43,778 nt of DNA from Verrucomicrobiota bacterium (GCA_003152315.1 PLZV01000059.1:37868-81645); one strand, 5' to 3'. Shown: positions 33,966 through 42,547, counted from the stretch's first letter. A program made the numbers and translations. The notes: generated from the sequence alone by a model not told the origin.

Positions 33966-35903
33966 GTGAGGAAGATCACGACACAGCGAGTCAGATGTTG
34001 GCTGGTCAGTTTGTTGAGCATTTTTGTGTTGTTGCCCCCGTCACATGGGCAACAGGTAGCATCGCCGCCCGCTGACTGCGGACTCGAGGTTGCGTACCAG
34101 CGCCTTCACTTTGACCGTCTCTATCCACCCGCAGCCGTTTCCTACATCCAGGGTAAGTTGCAAACCGCCCCGCGTGCCGTGGATATCCTGGCTGACCTGG
34201 CAAAGGACCAGCGCAGCGAAGTGCGGGTCTTGGTGGCGACGTTGCTGGGTGAACTTGGCGATCCGGATGGCGGCAAGATCCTGTGGCTTATGACCCGCGA
34301 CGAAGCGGAGCCGGTCCGCATCGCCGCCGCGGGAGGGCTGACGCGGCTGTCGCAGTTGACGCCCGTGGCCATTTCCGCGGACGGCTTGAAGGACGAACGG
34401 CCTGACGTGCGGCGGCTAACGGCGGCGACGCTACGGCAATTCGCGGATCCATCCGCGGAGCCGGAATTGATTGAGACCGTCCGGGATCCAGACGATCTGG
34501 TGCGAATGGAAGTCATCAGCGCGTTGGCCGTGTGTGGAACCAGCGCTTCGGTTCCGTCGCTCGGGGAGGCGTTGCGCGACAAGAACGCGCTCGTGCGGAC
34601 TGCTGCAGCCAGCGCCCTGGCGCATTTCGACGGCGCCTATTCGATTCCTGTACTGATCAAGGCCTTGGATGACGCGGACTGGCACGTCCGCGCCACGGCG
34701 ATCATGTCATTGTCGTCAACGGCGGGGGACCAAAAGGGTCGCGTCGCCCTGATTGTTGACCCCATCGCGGCCAAGCTTCAGAATGATCCGTACGCCCTCG
34801 TTCGTGACCGTGCCGCTGACGCGTTGGCCCACCCCGATGATGAAAGAGCCATCGCAGCGCTGGTTCACGCCATTGTCTCCGACGACCGCGAGGCCCGATT
34901 GCATGCCCATGAGGGGATCATCCGCAGTCGAGCCGTCTCGGCGTTACCGAGGCTGACCGAGTACCTGCACCATCCCAACCGCGATGTCCGCGAGAAAATC
35001 ATCCGCATCTTTGGGGAGATTGGCGGCAGCGAGCAATTTCCCGCAGTTATCGGAGCGTTAAACGACCCGGATCCCGTGGTTCGTCTCGCCGCAGTCCAGG
35101 CGCTCCGCCGACTGCGGGGAGAAGGGTTGGTTGAAGCGCTGGAGGACAGGTGCCGCGACGCCGATGCCAACGTGCGGGCGGAATCGGCCCGCACACTCGG
35201 CAATCTTGGGGAGCGGAAGGCGTTGTCGAAATTGGTGGATCTGCTTCGTGATTCCAACGGTTTCGTTCGTGCTGCCGCAGCCGAGGCGCTGGGCAAGCTG
35301 GGCGATCGGAGCGCGACAGCGGCTTTGATCGAGGTCCTCACGGGCGACAAGAGGGCGACGGCGCAGGCGTCCGAACAGGACGGTTTGGTCATCGGGACGC
35401 AGCCAGGCCCGCTGACGGAAATTGCCAGGATGAAGATGGTCGAGGAGAAGATCATCGCCGCCAAGGCCCTGGGCGACATTCGCGATCCCGCGTCGGTTGA
35501 CTCGCTGATCGAACGTGGCTTGAAGGCGGAAGATGCCGGGTTGCGGGCGGAGTCAGCGGTATCACTGGGCAAGATCGGTGAGCCGCGCGCCACCGAACCG
35601 CTGGAGGCGGCCGTGCGTCCCTACTACGAAGCGGCGCCGACGGACACCGAAGGCGTCACGATTGCCACGGGGCCAATCGATGAAAAGGTGCGCCTCATGA
35701 AGGAGAAGGAGTCTCGCGTTCGCGCCTCGGTTGCGTGGGCGCTTGGGCAGATTGGCGATGTCAACGCGAAGGAAATTCTCCTGCGCTCGATGAATGACGA
35801 GAACAGCCTGGTGCGCGATGCAGCCGCCGAGGCGTTGGCCAAAATCACGGAAAAGGAAGAGCGGATTGCGGTGGGCGCCGCGAATCAACCCGTGATTCAT
35901 TGA
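33966..35903 (+). CDS. Secreted HEAT-repeat protein (large)
   Basis: 645 residues from GTG at 33966, chosen because GGAG stands 7 bases ahead, it opens into a signal peptide (MRKITTQRVRCWLVSLLSIFVLLPPSHG), and it avoids overlap with the preceding gene (frame open from 33897). The mature protein is nearly all HEAT/PBS-lyase-type repeats of about 31 residues with the consensus 'D.+..VR..AA.ALG.+GD..A...L...L.D': for example DDLVRMEVISALAVCG, NALVRTAAASALAHF, NGFVRAAAAEALGKLGD, NSLVRDAAAEALAKI. These form a curved alpha-solenoid for protein binding, here in the periplasm. A loop region (about 480-500) interrupts the array. No catalytic motif. Likely a scaffold for the channel complex. Confidence 0.85.
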   Translation: MRKITTQRVRCWLVSLLSIFVLLPPSHGQQVASPPADCGLEVAYQRLHFDRLYPPAAVSYIQGKLQTAPRAVDILADLAKDQRSEVRVLVATLLGELGDPDGGKILWLMTRDEAEPVRIAAAGGLTRLSQLTPVAISADGLKDERPDVRRLTAATLRQFADPSAEPELIETVRDPDDLVRMEVISALAVCGTSASVPSLGEALRDKNALVRTAAASALAHFDGAYSIPVLIKALDDADWHVRATAIMSLSSTAGDQKGRVALIVDPIAAKLQNDPYALVRDRAADALAHPDDERAIAALVHAIVSDDREARLHAHEGIIRSRAVSALPRLTEYLHHPNRDVREKIIRIFGEIGGSEQFPAVIGALNDPDPVVRLAAVQALRRLRGEGLVEALEDRCRDADANVRAESARTLGNLGERKALSKLVDLLRDSNGFVRAAAAEALGKLGDRSATAALIEVLTGDKRATAQASEQDGLVIGTQPGPLTEIARMKMVEEKIIAAKALGDIRDPASVDSLIERGLKAEDAGLRAESAVSLGKIGEPRATEPLEAAVRPYYEAAPTDTEGVTIATGPIDEKVRLMKEKESRVRASVAWALGQIGDVNAKEILLRSMNDENSLVRDAAAEALAKITEKEERIAVGAANQPVIH

Positions 35904-35963
35904 ACCGGGTTGGCATTCGGTTCGTCCAGTTTCGTCCCATGGTCGTCTCATCAAGACAGGGAT

Positions 35964-35991
35964 TTGACATCACGCGACGTTGGCCTATCTT
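35964..35991 (+). promoter_or_regulatory. Strong candidate sigma70 promoter inside the channel cluster
   Basis: TTGACA (35964-35969), 16 bases, TATCTT (35986-35991): a perfect -35 and a good -10. It lies in the 235-base gap after the large HEAT gene and about 145 bases before the ATG at 36139, so the last two genes could be expressed separately from the first five. The remaining leader holds no gene. Confidence 0.5.
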
Positions 35992-36138
35992 TAACGGGCG
36001 TTGGATTCACGGAAAGAATTCCTGAAACTGGTCTGTTTCTGGCAGAATCGTGGTCTTTCCGTGGAGCCATGATCGAGGTCTCGGGAGTGAGAATCCTTAG
36101 CCACGGCTGGCACCGAACTTGCATATTTGAAAAGGGCC

Positions 36139-37311
36139 ATGAATAAAAAGATCGCTCGTTACCGAGGGCTCACACTCGATCCGCGGTTTGTTTCTCGCAG
36201 TTCAGCCATCGGTTTGGCGCTTTCCTTCGCTTCACTTTGTCTGGCGGCAACCTTGGCGCCGAATTCCGTAGTCCCCTCTCCGAATCCGGTGGTGACTGCG
36301 GTTCCCGTGACGTCGCATGCCGTCAATCAGCCCTCCCGCCACACCGCCGCGCTGGCTCCCGCTCAGTACAGCGAGTGTCTGCAGTTGTTGGGGGGAACCG
36401 ATCATGTCAGTCCCGTACTTGTGGACACTGTCTCCTCACTGCTGAATCATCCGTCCGAGGCGTCTCCGATTGTACCGCAGACCCAACCGTCGTTGATGGT
36501 CGTCAGTTACCACGAACAGGCCGGAGAGGCGCGTGACATCGTTGTGCAGATTTTCTTTGATCCCATCGCCGGGGGACAGAACGTGCTGAACGATGCCGGC
36601 TACGTTCACGCCCGGTTGGGAGACGAGCTGTCGGGTTCCGCCGATCAGCTTCTGGGACTGATGTTCCGTCAGGTGGCTTACTTCGGGCAGAAGAACGAAG
36701 TCGAGCGCCAACAACGGGCCTTTCAGGCGATGTTGAATGGCGACATGACGCTGTTGCGGGAGCAGACAATTGACCCCTTGCACGTCCTCGTGGTGATGCC
36801 GCACGGCGGCACGTTCCTGCCCACCAGCCTTCGCTCGCGTGTGCGTGGCATGGTGGTGGACGCCGAACTGGCTTTTGGCACGTGGAGCGGTCGCATTGGG
36901 ATGGTGACCGATGATAACGAAGCTGCGGAGCAAGTGGGTAACATCGTTGCCGCCTGGCGCGAAATGGCCATGTCCTTTGCCGACACGTTCGCCAGCCACA
37001 GTTCCGGCAAGCAACTCCGTGAATCGCTGAAATCGAGCACGGTCCAGGTCGCGGCCAATCGCGTACTGGCTTCCGCTTCGGTTGATTCACGCACGATCGT
37101 TCGCACGTCCAAGGAAATCACCGGCCACGGCGGGGGCTGTCCGCCGGGAGGTGCTTGCTCGAAAGACAAGGTGGCGATCTGCCATAAAGTCGATAGCCGG
37201 CACGAACAAACGTTGTGCGTGGCGCCGGCCGCAGTTGCAGCTCATCTGGCTGCTGGCGATCATTGTGGCCCCTGCGCGGGTGATGATGGTGGCGGCCACG
37301 GTAGACCATAA
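36139..37311 (+). CDS. Unrecognised envelope protein with C-terminal cysteine motif, paralogue of the one at 32912
   Basis: 390 residues from the ATG at 36139. A hydrophobic signal or anchor (about 20-40, SAIGLALSFASLCLAATLA) and a Pro/Val linker come first. The domain shared with 32912-33937 follows: LMVVSYHEQAGEARDIVVQI, FRQVAYFGQKNEVERQQRAF, IDPLHVLVVMPHGGTF, a helical part with AWREMAMSFADTF, then STVQVAANRVLASASVDS. The C-terminal extension is Gly/Cys-rich: CPPGGACSKDKVAICHK, then VAPAAVAAHLAAGDHCGPC. That resembles the 'KVtICH...AVaAHLahGD.lGpC' motif seen at the ends of other secreted bacterial proteins and probably holds disulfides or a metal. The paralogue lacks this tail. Confidence 0.65.
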   Translation: MNKKIARYRGLTLDPRFVSRSSAIGLALSFASLCLAATLAPNSVVPSPNPVVTAVPVTSHAVNQPSRHTAALAPAQYSECLQLLGGTDHVSPVLVDTVSSLLNHPSEASPIVPQTQPSLMVVSYHEQAGEARDIVVQIFFDPIAGGQNVLNDAGYVHARLGDELSGSADQLLGLMFRQVAYFGQKNEVERQQRAFQAMLNGDMTLLREQTIDPLHVLVVMPHGGTFLPTSLRSRVRGMVVDAELAFGTWSGRIGMVTDDNEAAEQVGNIVAAWREMAMSFADTFASHSSGKQLRESLKSSTVQVAANRVLASASVDSRTIVRTSKEITGHGGGCPPGGACSKDKVAICHKVDSRHEQTLCVAPAAVAAHLAAGDHCGPCAGDDGGGHGRP

Positions 37312-37402
37312 GAACGACGGCTGCGCCAATAGTCTTCACAAAAGATCGTTTTCCGGGTAGTAGAAACTGCGTTCATGTCAGGCAGCCTGTCTGGGGGGAA
37401 GG

Positions 37403-38470
37403 ATGCAAGACGACATCTGGGCCGGAATGAAGGAGGCAAAACCACTGAAATTTCCTCACGTCTTCCGCCTCTGGCTGCTTTTGTGGGCGCTTCCGGGTTT
37501 CTGTCTGGCGCAGGTTCCAAAGCCGACGCAGGCGGAGACCGACAAAAAGTTTGAGCGACTGGGGCGTTGGCTGAAATCACCGGACGAGAGTGTTCGCGTG
37601 GATGCCATCCAGGAACTCACTACGATTCACGACCCCGCCGCCGTCCCGTTGATCTTGCAGTGCCTTCAGGACACGAATACGGCGATACGCGGCGCCGCTG
37701 CGTGGAGCCTCCTGCTTTACCGCGGTCCGCAAGTCGTCAGCGCGCTGCGGCCGGTGTTGAACGACGAGGATGACCGCGTGCGGGCCTCCGCCGTCTGGTC
37801 GCTGAGCCACGTCGGCGGCAGGGCGGTCCTGCCGGATGTCGTCCGGCTGGCCACCAACGATGCCTCGGGAGTTGTTCGCTTCCGCGCCGTCTGGGGACTG
37901 GCGTTCTGCGGCGACAAATCAACGCTGCCCATTGTCGTCGATGCGCTGGGGGACTACAATAACGCCGTCCGCGAGCGTTCCGCGTTGCTGGCTCTCGATG
38001 CGTTGGCTGATAAATCCGTGCTACCCCTGTTACTCAAGCAGCGGCACAATATCCTCCCCGCCACGCGCCGCGTTGTCATGTATCTGCTGGCCAAGTACGG
38101 TGACGGCTCCATCATCCCCGGGCTTGTCGAAGGGCTTCAGGACCCGGATGCGCTGGTGCGCGCTGAGGCGGCGACCTCACTCGGGAAACTTCGCGCTCGC
38201 AAGAACCTGGATGCGCTGCAGCCATTGCTCAAAGACCCTGATGACCACGTGCGCGGCTCCACGGCCTACGCCATCGGCTTGATGGGCGACCCAGCGGGCC
38301 TCGCGCTGCTGCGCTCCTTGTCGCAGGACAACAGCGCGTTTGTGCGCGCCGTTGCGCCCGAGTCGTTGCAGAAGTTGGGGGACAAGACGGCCAAACCGCC
38401 GGAGGGCTTCAAAGCTGCCGAGCTATTTACCTTCCCGATCTACAGCCCCGAGCAGAAAGACCTTTACTAG
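37403..38470 (+). CDS. HEAT-repeat protein (small), probably exported
   Basis: 355 residues from ATG at 37403 with GGGGGGAAGG ahead. The N-terminus (MQDDIWAGMKEAKPLKF) is unusually polar before a hydrophobic stretch (about 22-36, LWLLLWALPGFCLAQ) that looks like a signal-peptide core; a later in-frame start (ATG, 37427) would make a neater signal. The mature part holds about eight HEAT repeats: ESVRVDAIQELTTI, NTAIRGAAAWSLL, DDRVRASAVWSLSHVGG, ALVRAEAATSLGKL, DDHVRGSTAYAIGLMGD. It is similar in style to the larger HEAT protein and closes the cluster. Its stop overlaps the convergent lpxA stop by 4 bases. Confidence 0.82.
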   Translation: MQDDIWAGMKEAKPLKFPHVFRLWLLLWALPGFCLAQVPKPTQAETDKKFERLGRWLKSPDESVRVDAIQELTTIHDPAAVPLILQCLQDTNTAIRGAAAWSLLLYRGPQVVSALRPVLNDEDDRVRASAVWSLSHVGGRAVLPDVVRLATNDASGVVRFRAVWGLAFCGDKSTLPIVVDALGDYNNAVRERSALLALDALADKSVLPLLLKQRHNILPATRRVVMYLLAKYGDGSIIPGLVEGLQDPDALVRAEAATSLGKLRARKNLDALQPLLKDPDDHVRGSTAYAIGLMGDPAGLALLRSLSQDNSAFVRAVAPESLQKLGDKTAKPPEGFKAAELFTFPIYSPEQKDLY

Positions 38471-39279
38471 TCCTCCGTCTGGTGAGCCGAAACCGAGGCC
38501 CGCGCCGGCGGACAAATCCCCTTCGGCGAATTCCGCACGAACTCGATGAACTCCCGCGCCTCGGCGGTTCTGTATGTACTGTCCGCTGACGCTTCCTGTA
38601 GCGCTTGCGTGCCGTTCACACCCGAGAGATAGAACAACTGATAAAGTCGCTTGAGTTCCGCAATCGCTTCGCGTGAAATCTTCATCCGCCGCAGTCCCAC
38701 CAGGTTCAGCGCATGAATCTCGTTGCGTTCCGCCTCAAGGGTGAACGGCGGCACGTTCATCGAGATGCGCGCGTTGCCCGAGCACATCGCCAACCGCCCG
38801 ATGTGCGTGAACTGGTGAACGACCGCGCCGCCAGAAATAATCGCGTAGTCGTCGACACGCACATGACCCGCCAGCAATACGGAATTGACGATGATCACGT
38901 TGTTACCGACCACGCAGTTGTGCCCCACATGCGCATTGGCCATCAGGTAGCAATCGTTGCCGATGATCGTCGCGCTCTCCGGCCCCGTCCCGCGATGCAC
39001 CGTGCAATATTCGCGAAATACGTTGCGGTCGCCGATTTTCAAATAACTGCGGCACGTACGGTCGAACTTCAAATCCTGCGGTTCGTGCCCGATCACCGCG
39101 CCCATGTGGATTTGATTGTCCCGCCCGATCTCCGTGTGCCCCGTCAGGTACGCATTCGCCCAAATCCGCGTCCCCGCACCAATCTTCACATGCTCCTCGA
39201 TGATCACATTCGGCCCCACCTCGACCGATGAATCGAGTTCCGCCTTCGGGTTCACAATCGCTGTCGCATGAATCGCCAT
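38467..39279 (-). CDS. lpxA: Acyl-ACP:UDP-N-acetylglucosamine O-acyltransferase
   Basis: 270 residues from MAIHATAIVNPKAELDSS; the start at 39279 matches the family N-terminus, while the longer frame runs through a hairpin repeat. First step of lipid A synthesis. Left-handed beta-helix of hexapeptide repeats (VEVGPNVIIEEHVKIGAGTRIWANAYL..., IGRDNQIHMGAVIGHEPQDLKF), catalytic His in NAHVGHNCVVGN, and a helical C-terminal domain (NLVGLRRMKISREAIAELKRLYQLF). QDLKF and the RNVFREYCTVHRGT block are typical of LpxA. Length is the family's usual 262-275. Its presence with hldA shows a lipopolysaccharide-making outer membrane. Confidence 0.93.
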   Translation of the reverse strand: MAIHATAIVNPKAELDSSVEVGPNVIIEEHVKIGAGTRIWANAYLTGHTEIGRDNQIHMGAVIGHEPQDLKFDRTCRSYLKIGDRNVFREYCTVHRGTGPESATIIGNDCYLMANAHVGHNCVVGNNVIIVNSVLLAGHVRVDDYAIISGGAVVHQFTHIGRLAMCSGNARISMNVPPFTLEAERNEIHALNLVGLRRMKISREAIAELKRLYQLFYLSGVNGTQALQEASADSTYRTAEAREFIEFVRNSPKGICPPARASVSAHQTED

Positions 39280-39300
39280 GTCGGGAATATACTGTTGTAG

Positions 39301-39321
39301 CGGCGCTTCTGTGAAGCGCCG
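39301..39321. repeat. Small hairpin between MOSC and lpxA genes
   Basis: CGGCGCTTC-TGT-GAAGCGCCG, a 9-bp perfect stem with a 3-base loop, directly preceded by GTAG. It lies in the 70-base gap between the MOSC stop and the lpxA start. No T-run follows on either strand. It may be a member of the same small repeat class as 13105-13123, or it may affect mRNA stability in this operon. Confidence 0.4.
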
Positions 39322-39349
39322 AATCTGCCAGGCCATTCTGGTACGCGTC

Positions 39350-39808
39350 TCAGAGAACTTGGATTGGATCACCAGCGCGGATCAGGCCGGCCTTCACCAC
39401 GCGGACGCAAATACCGCCGCGTCCGCCCGCCAGCGCGCGTGTCATGCCGGGTTCGGTGATGGTCTCGACGTAATGGCAGGGCGGGCGAGGTCGGTCGTAC
39501 TCCAGCGTGGCCTCGCCGATGGTGAACCTTTTGCCCGCGAGGTCGTGCAGCCGGATGCCACGCGTGACGATGTTGCGACGATGTTCGCCTTGGGCAACCT
39601 GGATACCCGTCTCCCGTAAAATATCATCCAGCGCCTCACCTTCGATCAACGTGACCTCACACTCGTCCACGCCGGAATAGTAGCCGACACGCATTTGATA
39701 TCGATCTCCCAAGAGACCTCCATCCACGACGGCTTCGACTTGCTCCACCGTCTGCATCATCGCGCCGCCTTGCGCCGTGACAAAAATCTTTTCCACGACT
39801 CCTTGCAT
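39350..39808 (-). CDS. MOSC-domain protein
   Basis: 152 residues, one MOSC beta-barrel domain: GGLLGDRYQMRVG near the start, CEVTLIEGEALDDI, RRNIVTRGIRLHDLAGKRFTIGEATLEY and the conserved Cys in RPRPPCHYVE. MOSC domains bind or transfer sulfur for molybdenum-cofactor enzymes or related metal-sulfur chemistry; the small stand-alone forms (YiiM-like) reduce N-hydroxylated substrates with a molybdenum cofactor. Starts 3 bases after the aldo/keto reductase stop. No molybdopterin genes are near, so the substrate is unknown. Confidence 0.85.
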   Translation of the reverse strand: MQGVVEKIFVTAQGGAMMQTVEQVEAVVDGGLLGDRYQMRVGYYSGVDECEVTLIEGEALDDILRETGIQVAQGEHRRNIVTRGIRLHDLAGKRFTIGEATLEYDRPRPPCHYVETITEPGMTRALAGGRGGICVRVVKAGLIRAGDPIQVL

Positions 39809-39811
39809 GGG

Positions 39812-40795
39812 CTACCACCGGTGATGTACTTGACCGCGGATGTATTTGTTGTAGATGGCTGCGACTTTTAACATCGTGGCGCGGCTCAAGTGGGGGAGGG
39901 ACGAGGCGAGCACGTTTTGTTCGGCCTGGTCGGGGCGTTTGGCGCCGGGGATGGCGCAGGTGACGGCGTCGAACATGAGGATCCAGCGCAACGCGAATTG
40001 CGCGAGTGTTGCGTCTATGGGTGTGAGCCGCTTTAGTTCTTCCACGGCTTTCAACCCGGTTTCGTAGTCCACGCCGGAGAACGTTTCGCCGCGGTCGAAG
40101 GCTTCGCCGTGACGATTGAATTTGCGGTGGTCGTCGGCGCTGAATTTCGTTTGTTTGGTCATCTTGCCGGTCAGCAGACCGCTGGCGAGGGGAACGCGGG
40201 TGAGGATGCCGACCTTGCGGCGTTTGGCTTCCGCGAAGAACAACTCGGCCGGACGCTGTCGGAACATGTTGAATATGATCTGCACGCTCTGGACGTGTGG
40301 GTACTCGATGGCTTTCAGTCCTTCTTCAACAGTCGCGACGCTCACACCGTAGTGATGAATCTTGCCGGCCTTTGCGATGTCGTCCAACGCCTCGAAGACT
40401 TCGGGACGGTAGTACACTTCTGTCGGGGGACAGTGCAGTTGTAGCAGGTCGAGGCGTTCGGTGCGGAGATTGCGCAGGCTGCGTTCGATGAAGTGGGTGA
40501 GGTTGCGTTTGTTGTAGCCGTCCGCCGTGTGCGGCGAGAGACGTCGGCCGGCCTTCGTCGCTACGTGGATCGTTTCGGAACGTTCCCGCATCACCTTCCC
40601 GACGAGCCGTTCGCTGTGCCCATCGCCGTAGACGTCGGCGGTGTCGATGAAGTTGACGCCGAGATCAATCGCGCGGTGAAGGGCGGCCAGCGATTCGCGG
40701 TCATCCACGGCTCCCCATGTTCCGCCGATGGCCCACGCGCCAAAGCTGATTTCCGAAACCTTCCAACCTGTTCGCCCCAAATCCCGATAGCGCAT
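39812..40795 (-). CDS. Aldo/keto reductase
   Basis: 327 residues from MRYRDLGRTGWKVSEISFG, with AGGAGA ahead. NADPH-dependent TIM-barrel oxidoreductase. Catalytic tetrad residues are visible: Asp and Tyr in FIDTADVYGDGHSE, Lys in VATKAG, His in LLQLHCPP. The C-terminal cofactor-binding stretch CAIPGAKRPDQAEQNV is typical of the AKR families that include YajO/IolS-like enzymes. It lies 16 bases after the Tat-exported protein gene and 3 bases before the MOSC gene. Substrate not evident, perhaps a sugar or its oxidised derivative given the upstream gene. Confidence 0.92.
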   Translation of the reverse strand: MRYRDLGRTGWKVSEISFGAWAIGGTWGAVDDRESLAALHRAIDLGVNFIDTADVYGDGHSERLVGKVMRERSETIHVATKAGRRLSPHTADGYNKRNLTHFIERSLRNLRTERLDLLQLHCPPTEVYYRPEVFEALDDIAKAGKIHHYGVSVATVEEGLKAIEYPHVQSVQIIFNMFRQRPAELFFAEAKRRKVGILTRVPLASGLLTGKMTKQTKFSADDHRKFNRHGEAFDRGETFSGVDYETGLKAVEELKRLTPIDATLAQFALRWILMFDAVTCAIPGAKRPDQAEQNVLASSLPHLSRATMLKVAAIYNKYIRGQVHHRW

Positions 40796-40811
40796 ACAAT
40801 TCTCCTTCTGA

Positions 40812-42308
40812 TCAATGCAATCCCAGTTCCCGCAATGCCGCGCCGGCACCGGCGAGGTTCTCGGGTTTCATCTCAACATAATTACGCGAGAGCATGATTC
40901 CCTGGGCTCCCGCCTTGAAGACGGCGAACACTTCCTGTTTGACGCTCTCCGGTGTGCATTGGCTGGATCCCGCGTGCACGGGCACGTCGATATCGATCCC
41001 CGGCCAGACCTGCGTTGACGTGCCGGCCACGGCGTCGAGCGTGCGCCGGGTCTCCCGCAGAACATAGTCGGCACTAAACCCCGCCGCCGTTACCTTGTCA
41101 TACGGCGCCTCCTGGTAATTGAGCACCCGATAGAGGAAGTCGAGGGTCTGGTCGTTCGGCACGTCGCCGAAGACGTTGCCATGGACGCTGTCCACGAAGC
41201 TGTGCATGCGTTCGCCGGCACAATTGGCGTACACGCAGGGTCGAACGAAATCAGACCAGCCGGTCATCAGCGCGTGGTCTTCTTCCGCTCGGTGAAACGG
41301 GCTGAACGACAGGTTCTGCCACAAGTGCCAGCCAACGATCAGCGACGGTTTGACCGATTTGATCTTGTGGTAGACATCGTGTTCCATTTCATGACGGCTG
41401 GTGACCCACAGGTTGTCCCACGCCAGCAGCTCGGGATATTTGAGCAACAGCCGCCAGAACGTGACGAAGTATCCGTCCCGCGGACGCTGGTTGGCCCGGC
41501 AATTGCGAACGTACATTTCCAACTCGCCGAACCCGCGTCGCGCCCGGTCGGCGTCGATCCCCAAACCTTTAGCCTTCGCCACGCAAAATTCGCAGAAGCA
41601 GGTGACCTTCCCCGGATCGGTCTTTCCGCCGTCATGCTGGGCGCCAAGCGCGTTGCACAGCGCGCCCTGCCGTTCCGAACCCCACATGATGCCGTCGATT
41701 TCATAATTCCTGGAATAGTCTTCCACAAGCCCCAACAGCCAGGCGCGATAACGGGGATTGTTGTAGCAGGGGCCGCCGGGATGGCCCTTCGCTCGCCGGC
41801 CATGGAAATCGACCTCGTACAGCGGTTCCCAATGCGGAATGGTGGCGGGGCATTGGTTGTCTTCGATGATCCATCCGAAAACTTTGACGCCGCGTTTATG
41901 GGCTGCGGGAATCAGGCGAGCGAACACATCCACGTCGCCAAATTCCGTGCCGCGCATGTCTTCATACGTAAAGCCCGTGTCCTTATAATACTCGATGTGC
42001 GGGATGGCAAAGTTTCCGCCGCGAAACCCCTCTGCCGGCAAACCCGCCCGCACCGCTCCGTGGGTATACATGAACGGGAGGATCACGTTCACGCCCGCCC
42101 GTTGTTGAAGATCGTCGAGCAGCTTGCCGACGTCCTGCTTCGCAAACGGAGCCGGGCTCGTCGCGATGGAAATGGTCGCGGCCTTGCGGACCGCTGGTTC
42201 GGCCATCGCCGCATCCGCCAGCAAGGCAAGCGGAGACAAAGCTGCCGTGACGCCGATAGCGGTCGCCGTCTTCAACGCTTCACGCCGGGTCATGGGTTGA
42301 TCAATCAT
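40812..42308 (-). CDS. Tat-exported, TIM-barrel-like putative glycoside hydrolase
   Basis: 498 residues. Twin-arginine signal: MTRREALKTATAIGVTAALSPLALL, cleavage near ADAAMA. The mature part has the alternating pattern of a TIM barrel: GVNVILPFMYTH, AAHKRGVKVFGWIIEDN, YRAWLLGLVEDYSRNYEIDGIMWGSER, SLIVGWHLWQN, GIMLSRNYVEM. The CxCxxC (TCFCEFC) after a substrate-contact loop recalls uncharacterised glycosidase-like families (GHL/DUF4434-like) of Verrucomicrobia and Planctomycetes, often near sugar oxidoreductases. Glu-Ser in MWGSERQG and an Asp/Glu pair in WIIEDNQC are candidate acids. Specific activity cannot be assigned. First gene of the minus-strand run GH-like, AKR, MOSC, lpxA. Confidence 0.65.
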   Translation of the reverse strand: MIDQPMTRREALKTATAIGVTAALSPLALLADAAMAEPAVRKAATISIATSPAPFAKQDVGKLLDDLQQRAGVNVILPFMYTHGAVRAGLPAEGFRGGNFAIPHIEYYKDTGFTYEDMRGTEFGDVDVFARLIPAAHKRGVKVFGWIIEDNQCPATIPHWEPLYEVDFHGRRAKGHPGGPCYNNPRYRAWLLGLVEDYSRNYEIDGIMWGSERQGALCNALGAQHDGGKTDPGKVTCFCEFCVAKAKGLGIDADRARRGFGELEMYVRNCRANQRPRDGYFVTFWRLLLKYPELLAWDNLWVTSRHEMEHDVYHKIKSVKPSLIVGWHLWQNLSFSPFHRAEEDHALMTGWSDFVRPCVYANCAGERMHSFVDSVHGNVFGDVPNDQTLDFLYRVLNYQEAPYDKVTAAGFSADYVLRETRRTLDAVAGTSTQVWPGIDIDVPVHAGSSQCTPESVKQEVFAVFKAGAQGIMLSRNYVEMKPENLAGAGAALRELGLH

Positions 42309-42376
42309 GATGAAGTCCTCGTTAATCGCGTTTCGAAATCGATGGATCGCCTTTCCAGTGCTTGGTCACAAATCCA

Positions 42377-42405
42377 TCTGGAGGGCCACGCTCCGTCGTG
42401 GCCGC
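42377..42405 (+). repeat. Second copy of the hairpin arm found at 18183
   Basis: 29 bases identical to 18183-18211, forming GGCCACG-CTCCGT-CGTGGCC. Only the left half of the double hairpin is present here. It lies in the leader of the Tat-exported protein gene, about 70 bases before its ATG, so it would be within or close to that gene's 5' untranslated region. Confidence 0.55.
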
Positions 42406-42547
42406 TTCGCGAAACACTACCGAGAGCGCCGCAAAATCACAAGACCGTACGAATCGAACAAAAAACCACAAGAGATAGTCCTCCGGCGGCCTCGATTCCC
42501 CGGAAAACAGGTCACTTTTCATAAAAACGACCCTCAAAACCCCCTCC

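Noticed and set aside
41181-42524. Plus-strand frame of 447 codons
   Set aside because: Antisense to the Tat-exported protein with a clear signal peptide; its His/Arg/Asp-rich content is typical of shadows in GC-rich DNA.
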